Shown: piece by piece, positions 37,311-44,202 of the stretch | How positions within the stretch are numbered: position 1 is the stretch's first letter | How the letters are laid out: each line of letters opens with the position of its first letter | Origin: Wohlfahrtiimonas sp. G9077 | GTDB lineage: Bacteria > Pseudomonadota > Gammaproteobacteria > Cardiobacteriales > Wohlfahrtiimonadaceae | Direction: 5' to 3' | NCBI RefSeq assembly: GCF_002252155.1 | Contig: NZ_NEFD01000005.1 | Coordinates: 62,001 to 126,000, forward strand | Length of the DNA: 64,000 nt | Program-made: the position numbers and the translations under genes | Notes under the pieces: generated by a model | What the model was told of the DNA's origin: nothing | Seen by the model: the letters and a program-made list of their open reading frames with translations, nothing else | The model's database searches: none

Positions 37311-38572
37311 AGGCTAAAGCGCTTGGCCATCCATCCTAAGGCAACGCCAAGCACACATAGGAAAATCAGATAATGGGTCACAAAATTTTGATTCCATTGT
37401 TGGGCAATCACCGGCACTAAAAATGTGGTGAGCCCACCAAACAGCGCATTACCGATGTTATAGGAAAATCCCATGCCTGATAAACGCACGCGCGGCTCAT
37501 ACAAGCGCACAATGAAGATCGGTACACATGCAACCAAACCCAAAAAGAGTGAGCTGCCCATATACAACCATGCAATCATGGTGTGATCGCCGCCGTGCCC
37601 AAGCACATTGAAGAAAATACTGCTGCTGATGCCAAGCATCGCTGCAAATAGAATCATGGTGCGTGGCAAACCGATGCGATCCACCAATAAACCGGCCACC
37701 ACGCTGCCAATGATGTTCATCGCGGTTGCCAATAACGCAATTTTATTGACAAATTCAGCAGGCAATCCGTAGAGTTCTGACTTCATTAAATTCGGAATGA
37801 GCAACACCATAATGACGCCCGTCATCAATAACCATGTGCTCATCACGCCCCAAAAACTCTCTTTTAAATATTTGTGCAAGACCGTTTTCATGGGGAATTC
37901 GCTGCTTTTTTGGCGTTCTGCTTTAAATTGTAAAAAAACGGGCGTTTCTTGTAATGAACGGCGCAAATAGAGTGCCAACAATCCCAAACCACCGCCAATA
38001 ATGAAAGGAAAACGCCATGCATACGCTTGGATTTGCGCTTCAGTGAAAAGCACATTCAATGATGTTGAAATGGCATAACCAATGAAGACACCAAAGGTGA
38101 GCCCTGCGGCAATCAAACTATTGGCAAGCCCCATGTGATGGGCTTTGACATGCTCTGTGACAAACACATGTGCACTTGGCACTTCGCCCCCTAACGCGAT
38201 CCCTTGTAATAAGCGCATACACAACAATAAAATCGGTGCCCATACGCCAATGTCATCATACGTTGGCAATAAACCAATGGCTAACGTTGGCACAGCCATT
38301 AAAAAGAGCGAGATCATAAACATGCGTTTACGCCCCACAACATCACCAAAGGGGGCCAAAATCATGCCACTGAGCGGACGCACAAAATAAGCCACCGCAT
38401 AAATGCCATAAATCATCATTAAAGAATCAAGTCCCGATTGCTCAGGGAAAAAATGCTGTTTTAAAATGGGAATAAAGGTCAAAAAGACAATGAAATCATA
38501 AAACTCCAACGCGCCGCCTAATGAGGAGAGCGAAAGCGTTTTAATGTCTGACCGAGTCAATGCTTGTTTCAT
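37307..38572 (-). CDS. MFS transporter, metabolite:H+ symporter (MHS) group
   Basis: 421 residues with 12 hydrophobic segments. I use ATG 38572, spaced from the AGGATGG site; ATG 38578 lies inside it. GGALEFYDFIVF in helix 1 and FGDVVGRKRMFMISLF in loop 2-3 are MHS-type signatures, as in ProP, KgtP and ShiA. RLLQGIALGGEVPSAHVFVTEH is the helix 4 block. It should be a proton symporter for an organic acid, osmolyte or similar. The substrate is not evident and no catabolic genes adjoin. Confidence 0.87.
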   Translation of the reverse strand: MKQALTRSDIKTLSLSSLGGALEFYDFIVFLTFIPILKQHFFPEQSGLDSLMMIYGIYAVAYFVRPLSGMILAPFGDVVGRKRMFMISLFLMAVPTLAIGLLPTYDDIGVWAPILLLCMRLLQGIALGGEVPSAHVFVTEHVKAHHMGLANSLIAAGLTFGVFIGYAISTSLNVLFTEAQIQAYAWRFPFIIGGGLGLLALYLRRSLQETPVFLQFKAERQKSSEFPMKTVLHKYLKESFWGVMSTWLLMTGVIMVLLIPNLMKSELYGLPAEFVNKIALLATAMNIIGSVVAGLLVDRIGLPRTMILFAAMLGISSSIFFNVLGHGGDHTMIAWLYMGSSLFLGLVACVPIFIVRLYEPRVRLSGMGFSYNIGNALFGGLTTFLVPVIAQQWNQNFVTHYLIFLCVLGVALGWMAKRFSL

Positions 38573-38644
38573 ATCCATCCTAGAGTTGATCGCAAAATTC
38601 GCATCTTACTCCAAATGGATCGATTTTGCCCTGTGAGGGGACAG

Positions 38645-38669
38645 AAAAAAACCTCGTGATTACACGAGG
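38645..38669 (-). terminator. Terminator after zinT
   Basis: CCTCGTG-ATTA-CACGAGG, followed on the minus strand by seven T, 44 bp beyond the zinT stop. Confidence 0.88.
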
Positions 38670-38712
38670 CTTATCTCAGGATCAATTAAAAAGAATCTAC
38701 AGGATCGTTTCA

Positions 38713-39399
38713 TCAGTGTGCCAACATCTCTTCAACCACTTCTGCATTGGTCAATGCATCGGGATAATACGTCGGCCAGTTGCTTAACTCATCAAACAAT
38801 GCTTCTTGGGAATCATTGCCCATGTATAAATGGAAATGATCTGCCGGGCGAGGTTCAATGATGTGATCGCTAAACTGGATGAATAACGGCGCGCCGGAAT
38901 CCTTTTGTTGGCACTCAAACAGATAACGCACACCGCGATTGCCTTTTGGATACGTTAAAATTTTGTGGCCGGCCGGTGCATATTCACAAAATGTGGATTG
39001 ATCTTTCGCATGAAAAGCGATCACGTTGCCATCGATCACAATGTTTTCCACATCAGTGGCATAACCTTTTGTGTAATATGTTTTGTACTCATCAGCGGTT
39101 TTATCACCTTTATCCGCTGCTTTTTTTGCCATCACTTCATCGAGCTCACCACTTAAAATGAGCGGATAAACTGAACGCCACGCGCCTTGCCAATCACTCA
39201 ATTGACGCGCTTTAACATCCTGATCCTCAAAATAGCCTTTGCTGGCTTGACGCTGCTTTTCGGTCATCGGTGCATGATGATGCTCATGATGGTGATGACT
39301 GTGATCGTGATCATGATCATGTGAACCATGTGCCCATGCGCCAGAGATTGATAAACCCATCGCCATCGATAGGGCCAATAACAACTGCTTGTGTTGCAT
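38713..39399 (-). CDS. zinT: Periplasmic zinc/cadmium-binding protein ZinT
   Basis: 228 residues. A signal peptide ends near AWA and a His-rich segment (about residues 24-43) follows. The lipocalin-like ZinT domain is clear: WQGAWRSVYPLILSGELDEVM, YTKGYATDVENI, FECQQ, FIQFSDHIIEPRPADHFHLYMG and LSNWPTYYPDALT. ZinT binds zinc in the periplasm and hands it to ZnuA under zinc limitation. Zur- and Fur-like sequences lie upstream. No znu genes are in the window. A strong AGGAG site fixes the start. Confidence 0.94.
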   Translation of the reverse strand: MQHKQLLLALSMAMGLSISGAWAHGSHDHDHDHSHHHHEHHHAPMTEKQRQASKGYFEDQDVKARQLSDWQGAWRSVYPLILSGELDEVMAKKAADKGDKTADEYKTYYTKGYATDVENIVIDGNVIAFHAKDQSTFCEYAPAGHKILTYPKGNRGVRYLFECQQKDSGAPLFIQFSDHIIEPRPADHFHLYMGNDSQEALFDELSNWPTYYPDALTNAEVVEEMLAH

Positions 39400-39426
39400 G
39401 TTACTCTCCTAAAAGTTAAAGGGATC

Positions 39427-39446
39427 AATGTTATAGCACAGGATTT
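39427..39446 (-). promoter_or_regulatory. Zur-like half-perfect dyad at the zinT promoter
   Basis: AATGTTATA matches the left arm of the E. coli Zur consensus. The right arm (GCACAGGATTT) agrees only in part. It overlaps TATAAC, the likely zinT -10. Confidence 0.45.
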
Positions 39447-39476
39447 TCTGTATTGACTGAACATTTTTCATGCAAA

Positions 39477-39491
39477 CAAGAATCATTCTCA
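39477..39491. promoter_or_regulatory. Fur-like 7-1-7 inverted repeat
   Basis: Read on the minus strand, TGAGAATGATTCTTG fits the Fur repeat TGAGAAT-N-ATTCTCA at 12 of 14 positions. It lies between zinT and the divergent protease gene, so the target is ambiguous. Confidence 0.5.
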
Positions 39492-39541
39492 TAATTGTTT
39501 CGATCCTGCAGGAATTTGCATCATTTTGCAGAATTTTTCTG

Positions 39542-39547
39542 TATAAT
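39542..39547 (+). promoter_or_regulatory. Likely -10 of the LoiP-like protease gene
   Basis: A perfect TATAAT. No good -35 is visible at 16-18 bp. Confidence 0.4.
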
Positions 39548-39563
39548 TTGCGCCATTCAAAAC

Positions 39564-39577
39564 GTTTCACGTGAAAC
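39564..39577. other. parS-like ParB site in the leader of the LoiP-like gene
   Basis: GTTTCACGTGAAAC, a perfect 14-bp parS core flanked by C and A. It is intergenic, between the TATAAT and the ATG at 39602, 24 bp before the start. Confidence 0.8.
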
Positions 39578-39601
39578 ATTAACAACAATAATGAGGATCA
39601 T

Positions 39602-40345
39602 ATGCACACATCACGTTGGCTCATTGCATCGGCTGCCCTGTTGACTTTAACGGCTTGTAAAGGTTTGTCTCTAGAAGATACGCTCTCTCTAGGCATGCAA
39701 AGCGCGCAGATCATGTCATTATCTGACAATGACATCAAACAATTGACACAAAAGTCCTGCCAAGAAATGGATGCTAAAAATAAGGTGGCACCTGCAAACA
39801 GCGCCTATGCTCAGCGCCTCAATCGCATTGCCAATGCCCTTGGCCACAATGTCAACGGCACGCCTGTCAATTATAAAGTTTACATGACCAATGATGTGAA
39901 TGCATGGGCGATGGCCAACGGCTGCGTGCGTGTGTACAGCGGTTTGATGGACAAAATGACAGACAATGAAATCCAAGGCGTACTGGGCCATGAACTTGGC
40001 CATGTGGCATTGGGTCACAGTAAAAAGAGCGTCCAAGTGGCTTATGCCACCGAACTTGCACGCAACACCATTGTGAAAACTGCCAACAGCTCCATTGCCG
40101 ATCTAACCAGTTCACAGCTTGGCGACTTGGCACAAAAATTGGTGAATGCTCAATTCTCTCAATCCCAAGAATTGGCGGCGGACAACTTCTCGTATGATTA
40201 TTTAAAAAAACGCAATCTTAATCCTGCAGGCATTGCCTCAGCCTTTGATAAATTAGGCGGCGGCAGTTCTCTACTCAGCACACATCCTGCCTCAACAAAA
40301 CGATCAAACAACATTCGTCAACGCATGCTTGCAGATCAAAAATAA
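39602..40345 (+). CDS. loiP: M48 metalloprotease lipoprotein, LoiP/YggG-like
   Basis: 247 residues. The signal peptide ends with the lipobox LTAC (Cys19), so it is lipid-anchored, most likely in the outer membrane. HELGH at residues 130-134 is the zinc motif, and the third ligand is probably the Glu of QELAADNFSYDYL. E. coli LoiP (252 residues) cleaves misfolded outer-membrane-associated proteins. It has a GAGG site and is monocistronic, ending before the queA terminator. The LoiP identification over other M48 lipoproteins such as YcaL is by length and sequence feel. Confidence 0.82.
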   Translation: MHTSRWLIASAALLTLTACKGLSLEDTLSLGMQSAQIMSLSDNDIKQLTQKSCQEMDAKNKVAPANSAYAQRLNRIANALGHNVNGTPVNYKVYMTNDVNAWAMANGCVRVYSGLMDKMTDNEIQGVLGHELGHVALGHSKKSVQVAYATELARNTIVKTANSSIADLTSSQLGDLAQKLVNAQFSQSQELAADNFSYDYLKKRNLNPAGIASAFDKLGGGSSLLSTHPASTKRSNNIRQRMLADQK

Positions 40346-40353
40346 TCTTCATG

Positions 40354-40384
40354 AAAAAAGCCATCCTATTTGATGGATGGCTTT
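40354..40384 (-). terminator. Terminator after queA
   Basis: AGCCATCC and GGATGGCT form the stem; on the minus strand six T follow. It lies 24 nt past the queA stop and may also serve the converging protease gene weakly. Confidence 0.82.
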
Positions 40385-40407
40385 GATTGAAAATCATGCA
40401 ATCAAAA

Positions 40408-41430
40408 TTATGGCATCAAAATCATCGCATCCCCATAACTGAAGAAACGATATTGATCATTCACCGCATGTTGATAAATCTTTTGAATGCGATCATAGCC
40501 CATAAATGTGGACACAAGCACCATCAAAGTGGATTTTGGCAAGTGAAAATTGGTGATCAAGGCATCAATCACATGAAATTCAAAGCCCGGCTTGATGAAG
40601 ATATTCGTATCCCCTTCAAAGGCTTTGAGTGTGCCATCTAGTGCCGCCGTTTCTAATGAGCGACACACCGTTGTGCCCACTGCAATCACACGTTTACCGG
40701 CAGCTTTGGTGGCCAAAATGCGATCAACGGCCGATTGCGGCACAGAGATCCATTCTTTGTGCATCACATGTTGGTCAAGCGCCTCTTCACGCACAGGTTT
40801 AAATGTACCAGCGCCCACATGAAGGGTCACTTCCACAAAAGAAGCACCTTTCTCTTCAATGGCTTGCATCAATTCTTTTGTAAAATGCAAACCGGCTGTT
40901 GGCGCAGCGACCGCACCTTTTTCTTTACTGAAAACCGTTTGATAACGCTCTTTATCAAAATCACTGTCATCGCGCACAATGTAAGGCGGCAATGGCATGT
41001 GTCCCATTTTCTCTAAAATGGGGAACACAGCGCTGCCATCGACAGTTTCAAAAATAAAGAAGCTGTCATCTCTGGCCACCATTTTAAAAACAGGCTGATC
41101 CTCAACATAAATGATCTGCCCTTCTTTAGGCGATTTACTGGCACGGGTTTGCGCTAAAAATGAGGTGTCACTCAATAAGCGCTCCACTAAAATCTCAACT
41201 GCACCGCCTGTTTCTTTATGGGCAAACACACGCGCAGGCAATACGCGTGTATTGTTGATGACCAATAAATCCCCCGGTTCAATGTAATCGATGATGTCTT
41301 TGAAGATTTTATCTTCAATCTCATCACCTTTTGCCACCAATAAACGCGAGGACTCACGGTCCTCTTTTGGAAACTGCGCGATCAACGATTCAGGTAAATG
41401 GTAATCGTAATCGGAAATTTTATCTTTCAT
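40408..41430 (-). CDS. queA: S-adenosylmethionine:tRNA ribosyltransferase-isomerase
   Basis: 340 residues from ATG 41430; a TTG one codon earlier is less likely. DYDYHLPESLIAQFPKEDRESSRLLV, INNTRVLPARVFAHKETGG, PTAGLHFTKELM, LHVGAGTFKPV and ITNFHLPKSTLMVLVS are all QueA blocks. It builds epoxyqueuosine on tRNA by transferring the ribosyl part of SAM. It overlaps the 3' end of lysA by 11 bp. The usual partner tgt is not adjacent. Confidence 0.96.
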   Translation of the reverse strand: MKDKISDYDYHLPESLIAQFPKEDRESSRLLVAKGDEIEDKIFKDIIDYIEPGDLLVINNTRVLPARVFAHKETGGAVEILVERLLSDTSFLAQTRASKSPKEGQIIYVEDQPVFKMVARDDSFFIFETVDGSAVFPILEKMGHMPLPPYIVRDDSDFDKERYQTVFSKEKGAVAAPTAGLHFTKELMQAIEEKGASFVEVTLHVGAGTFKPVREEALDQHVMHKEWISVPQSAVDRILATKAAGKRVIAVGTTVCRSLETAALDGTLKAFEGDTNIFIKPGFEFHVIDALITNFHLPKSTLMVLVSTFMGYDRIQKIYQHAVNDQYRFFSYGDAMILMP

Positions 41431-42661
41431 CAAAACTCACTACTTTTTCATTGGCAAATAGATCTTCTAAGCGCTCGCGCTCACGAATCAAGTAAGCCTG
41501 ATCTTGATCAATGAGGATTTCGGCGGCGCGTCCTCGTGTATTATAGTTCGAACTCATCACAAAACCATATGCACCCGCTTGTTTGACCACTAAAATGTCA
41601 CCTGCCGACAATGCCAAATCACGATTTTTACCCAAAAAGTCGCCCGTTTCGCACACAGGGCCCACAATGTCATAGTTATGCACAGGTGCATCACTTTCTT
41701 TTGCCGTTTCAATACGCATCCAAGATTCATAGAGCGCTGGGCGAATCAAATCATTCATGGCAGCATCCACCACTGCAAAGTGTTTGCCTTCATTCTCTTT
41801 TGTTAAAATCACTTCTGTTAATAAGTAACCTGAATCCCCCACAATCGAGCGCCCTGGCTCCATGGCCATGGTTAAATCACGATCACCCAATTTTTCATAA
41901 ATCATGTCCACCAAGGTTTGTGGCGTGATCAAAGTTTCTCCTTGGTAATCAATACCAAGACCACCGCCCATGTCAAAATGTTCAAGCACAATGCCTTTCT
42001 CTGTCAATGCATCGATGAGTTTAAGCATGCGATCGACCGCATCACAATAAGGCGATAAATCTGTCAATTGTGAACCAATGTGGCAATCAATCCCTTTGAT
42101 GGCAATGTTCGGCAACTGTTGCGCCGCTTCATATAAACGCACCGCCTGATCATATGGAATGCCAAATTTGTTTTCACGAAGGCCTGTGGAAATATAAGGA
42201 TGCGTTTTTGCATCCACGTCAGGATTGACACGAAATGAGATCGGTGCTGTTAATCCTAAATGCCCAGCTTCTTCATTGAGCATGTAAAGCTCAGCTTCTG
42301 ACTCCACATTAAAACAGTGAATGCCAGTTTCTAACGCAAAGCGTAAATCTGCACGCGTTTTACCAACGCCTGAGAAAATGACTTTTTTAGGATCACCGCC
42401 CGCCTTTAACACTCGCAAAAGTTCACCGCGTGACACAATGTCAAAACCTGCCCCTAAATCTGCAAGCAAACGAATGACGGATAAATTACTGTTCGCCTTG
42501 ACCGCATAACAGATCAAATGCTTTCGCGCGCCAAAGGCATCTTGATAACGCTTAAAGGCTTCTGTGATGCTCGCTTTTGAATAGACATAAAGTGGGGTGC
42601 CGTAAGTTTTGACCAAATCTTCAATGGCCACTTGTTCAATGTGAGATGTCAATTGGGACAT
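41420..42661 (-). CDS. lysA: Diaminopimelate decarboxylase
   Basis: 413 residues of the PLP alanine-racemase-fold decarboxylases. The PLP lysine is K55 in CYAVKANSN. HIGSQLTDL, FDMGGGLGIDYQ, EPGRSIVGDSGYLL, GPVCETGDFLGKNR and GAYGFVMSSNYN complete the site. It makes lysine from meso-diaminopimelate. Its ATG follows the stop of lptM directly (TAAATG), the common lptM-lysA arrangement of gammaproteobacteria. Confidence 0.97.
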   Translation of the reverse strand: MSQLTSHIEQVAIEDLVKTYGTPLYVYSKASITEAFKRYQDAFGARKHLICYAVKANSNLSVIRLLADLGAGFDIVSRGELLRVLKAGGDPKKVIFSGVGKTRADLRFALETGIHCFNVESEAELYMLNEEAGHLGLTAPISFRVNPDVDAKTHPYISTGLRENKFGIPYDQAVRLYEAAQQLPNIAIKGIDCHIGSQLTDLSPYCDAVDRMLKLIDALTEKGIVLEHFDMGGGLGIDYQGETLITPQTLVDMIYEKLGDRDLTMAMEPGRSIVGDSGYLLTEVILTKENEGKHFAVVDAAMNDLIRPALYESWMRIETAKESDAPVHNYDIVGPVCETGDFLGKNRDLALSAGDILVVKQAGAYGFVMSSNYNTRGRAAEILIDQDQAYLIRERERLEDLFANEKVVSFDER

Positions 42662-42778
42662 TTATCGCTCCGATGATGATTGTTGTTCTGTTGAATGATC
42701 CGGTAAGTACAACGGCCCTTTTTGACCACAAGCGTGCAAAAAGAAACTCAAACCCACCACACATAAAATTTTTTTCAT
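42662..42778 (-). CDS. lptM: LPS-assembly small lipoprotein LptM (YifL)
   Basis: A 38-residue reading frame. A signal peptide ends in the lipobox LHAC, and the mature protein begins CGQKGPLYLPD, the family's near-invariant signature, followed by a short polar Ser/Gln tail. LptM binds the LptD/LptE translocon in the outer membrane and helps its oxidative maturation. Its stop codon abuts the lysA start codon, the neighbour expected from other gammaproteobacteria. The small size means automated annotation may miss it. Confidence 0.92.
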   Translation of the reverse strand: MKKILCVVGLSFFLHACGQKGPLYLPDHSTEQQSSSER

Positions 42779-42810
42779 AACTTAATCTCTTGATTCCAAT
42801 CAGGGAAAAA

Positions 42811-43758
42811 TTATAACGAATTGTCACAGCCTGCGCCATGCGCTAATAATTGCAAAATCAACCAAATGCGTGCTTTCGCAGGATGGCCATAAGGCGCGTG
42901 TAATAAACCATATTGATCATTGACCACTTTCCCTGCTCGCACGCGTGTTGTCAATACTACTGGACAAGATGCATTCATTAATGTTGGCAATAAATTTTTA
43001 TGCACGGTGCCATTGCCTGTACCAACGACAATCAAACCATCAACATTGGCCTCTAAAAGTGATGTGAGCATGCGTGGATTGGCTGAAACATCACTATAGA
43101 TGATTTCCACCCAAGGATAGTCATCATCTTGCGTTGGTAAAGCCTCAAGATTAAGTTTCATTTTATCATCCACTTTAACATTCCTATAAAACTCTACTTT
43201 GCCATTCAAAATGTGCCCCATTGCCCCGCCATTATCTGCACAAAATCCATCCACTTTTAACGTGTGAGATTTCACGATTTCATGCCCCACATAAATGGTG
43301 TTATTAACCACAGCCCATAAACCTGCATTGCCATAAGCGGCCACCTGTAAGCTGTCCAATAAATTCAGTGGCCCATCGGCACTGATCGCGGTCGAAGGAC
43401 GCATTGCGGCTGTTAACACCACAGGTTTATTAAAATGAAGTGTCCATTCTAAAAAAACCGCGCTCTCTTCTAACGTATCTGTGCCATGCGTGATGACAAC
43501 GCCATCCACATCATCACGTTGCAACTGTGCATCCACACATGCGGCCAGCGCTCTTAAAATGGAAAAAGACATGTCTTTACTATCAATCTGACAAAGCTCT
43601 ATCGTTTCAATGCTCAATGATGCTGGCACTGGCAAACCACACAATAATTCAGCGGCTTTTTTTTCACCGGCCGCATAATTAACCAACTCTTGATCACTTT
43701 TTGCATTGCCCGCAATCGTGCCGCCAGTGCCAATGATGACTATTTTTTTAGCATCCAT
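42811..43758 (-). CDS. Cytoplasmic L-asparaginase
   Basis: 315 residues. GTGGTIAG near the N-terminus holds the nucleophile Thr14, and THGTDTLEE near residue 90 the second catalytic triad. TAAMRPSTAISADGPLNLLDS is a further family block. Despite sequence resembling type II enzymes, there is no signal peptide, so it should act in the cytoplasm, hydrolysing asparagine to aspartate. It is the first gene of the run ansA-like, lptM, lysA, queA (32 bp before lptM). AnsA versus AnsB subtype is undecided. Confidence 0.9.
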   Translation of the reverse strand: MDAKKIVIIGTGGTIAGNAKSDQELVNYAAGEKKAAELLCGLPVPASLSIETIELCQIDSKDMSFSILRALAACVDAQLQRDDVDGVVITHGTDTLEESAVFLEWTLHFNKPVVLTAAMRPSTAISADGPLNLLDSLQVAAYGNAGLWAVVNNTIYVGHEIVKSHTLKVDGFCADNGGAMGHILNGKVEFYRNVKVDDKMKLNLEALPTQDDDYPWVEIIYSDVSANPRMLTSLLEANVDGLIVVGTGNGTVHKNLLPTLMNASCPVVLTTRVRAGKVVNDQYGLLHAPYGHPAKARIWLILQLLAHGAGCDNSL

Positions 43759-43896
43759 GTATTTTTTCCTCTTTTATATCAAAAAATTTCGCTCTAGTAT
43801 GCCGCAATTTCCTAAAATTTTATACAAGATATCTTATTGATATATCAATTATTTTAAAATTTATACAGATTTTTTAATTTTTTTTGCAAAAAAAGT

Positions 43897-43924
43897 TTGA
43901 CGTTTATGAATATTTGCCTATAAT
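43897..43924 (+). promoter_or_regulatory. Promoter of the first tRNA-Lys gene
   Basis: TTGACG at 43897-43902, 16 bp, TATAAT at 43919-43924; 14 bp before the tRNA. Confidence 0.8.
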
Positions 43925-43938
43925 AGCAAACCTCTTCC

Positions 43939-44014
43939 GGGTCATTAGCTCAGTCGGTAGAGCAGTTGGCTTTTAACCAATTGGTCGAAGGTTCGAATCC
44001 TTCATGACCCACCA
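43939..44014 (+). tRNA. tRNA-Lys (UUU), first copy
   Basis: 76 nt with encoded CCA. The acceptor stem is GGGTCAT/ATGACCC. The anticodon loop CTTTTAA gives UUU, and the T arm is GGTTCGAATCC. It is identical to the second copy. Confidence 0.97.
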
Positions 44015-44021
44015 AATTCTA

Positions 44022-44052
44022 AAGCATCTAGTTTCTAGGTGCTTTTCTTTTT
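44022..44052 (+). terminator. Hairpin between the two tRNA-Lys genes
   Basis: AAGCATCTAG pairs with CTAGGTGCTT (one G-T pair) around TTT, followed by TTCTTTTT. It may be a weak terminator or a processing site. Confidence 0.55.
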
Positions 44053-44070
44053 CCGTTAGAGACAATTAAC

Positions 44071-44146
44071 GGGTCATTAGCTCAGTCGGTAGAGCAGTTG
44101 GCTTTTAACCAATTGGTCGAAGGTTCGAATCCTTCATGACCCACCA
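44071..44146 (+). tRNA. tRNA-Lys (UUU), second copy
   Basis: Identical over all 76 nt to the copy 132 bp upstream, including CCA. No separate promoter is obvious in the 56-bp spacer, so the pair is probably one transcript. Confidence 0.97.
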
Positions 44147-44153
44147 AATTCCA

Positions 44154-44186
44154 AAAGCTTCTAGTCATTGACTAGAGGCTTTTTTG
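44154..44186 (+). terminator. Terminator after the tRNA-Lys pair
   Basis: AAGCTTCTAGT pairs with ACTAGAGGCTT (one mismatch) and six T follow. It lies just before the tmcA ribosome binding site. Confidence 0.78.
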
Positions 44187-44202
44187 TTATCTGGAGAGCG
44201 GT

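Noticed and set aside
43837-43848. TTGATATATCAA as an FNR site upstream of the asparaginase gene
   Set aside because: The half-sites are 2 bp apart instead of 4, which does not fit FNR dimer binding.
43939-44146. Direct repeat of about 80 bp as a mobile-element or attachment-site duplication
   Set aside because: The repeat is exactly the tRNA-Lys gene plus a few flanking bases, and no integrase or phage gene is nearby.
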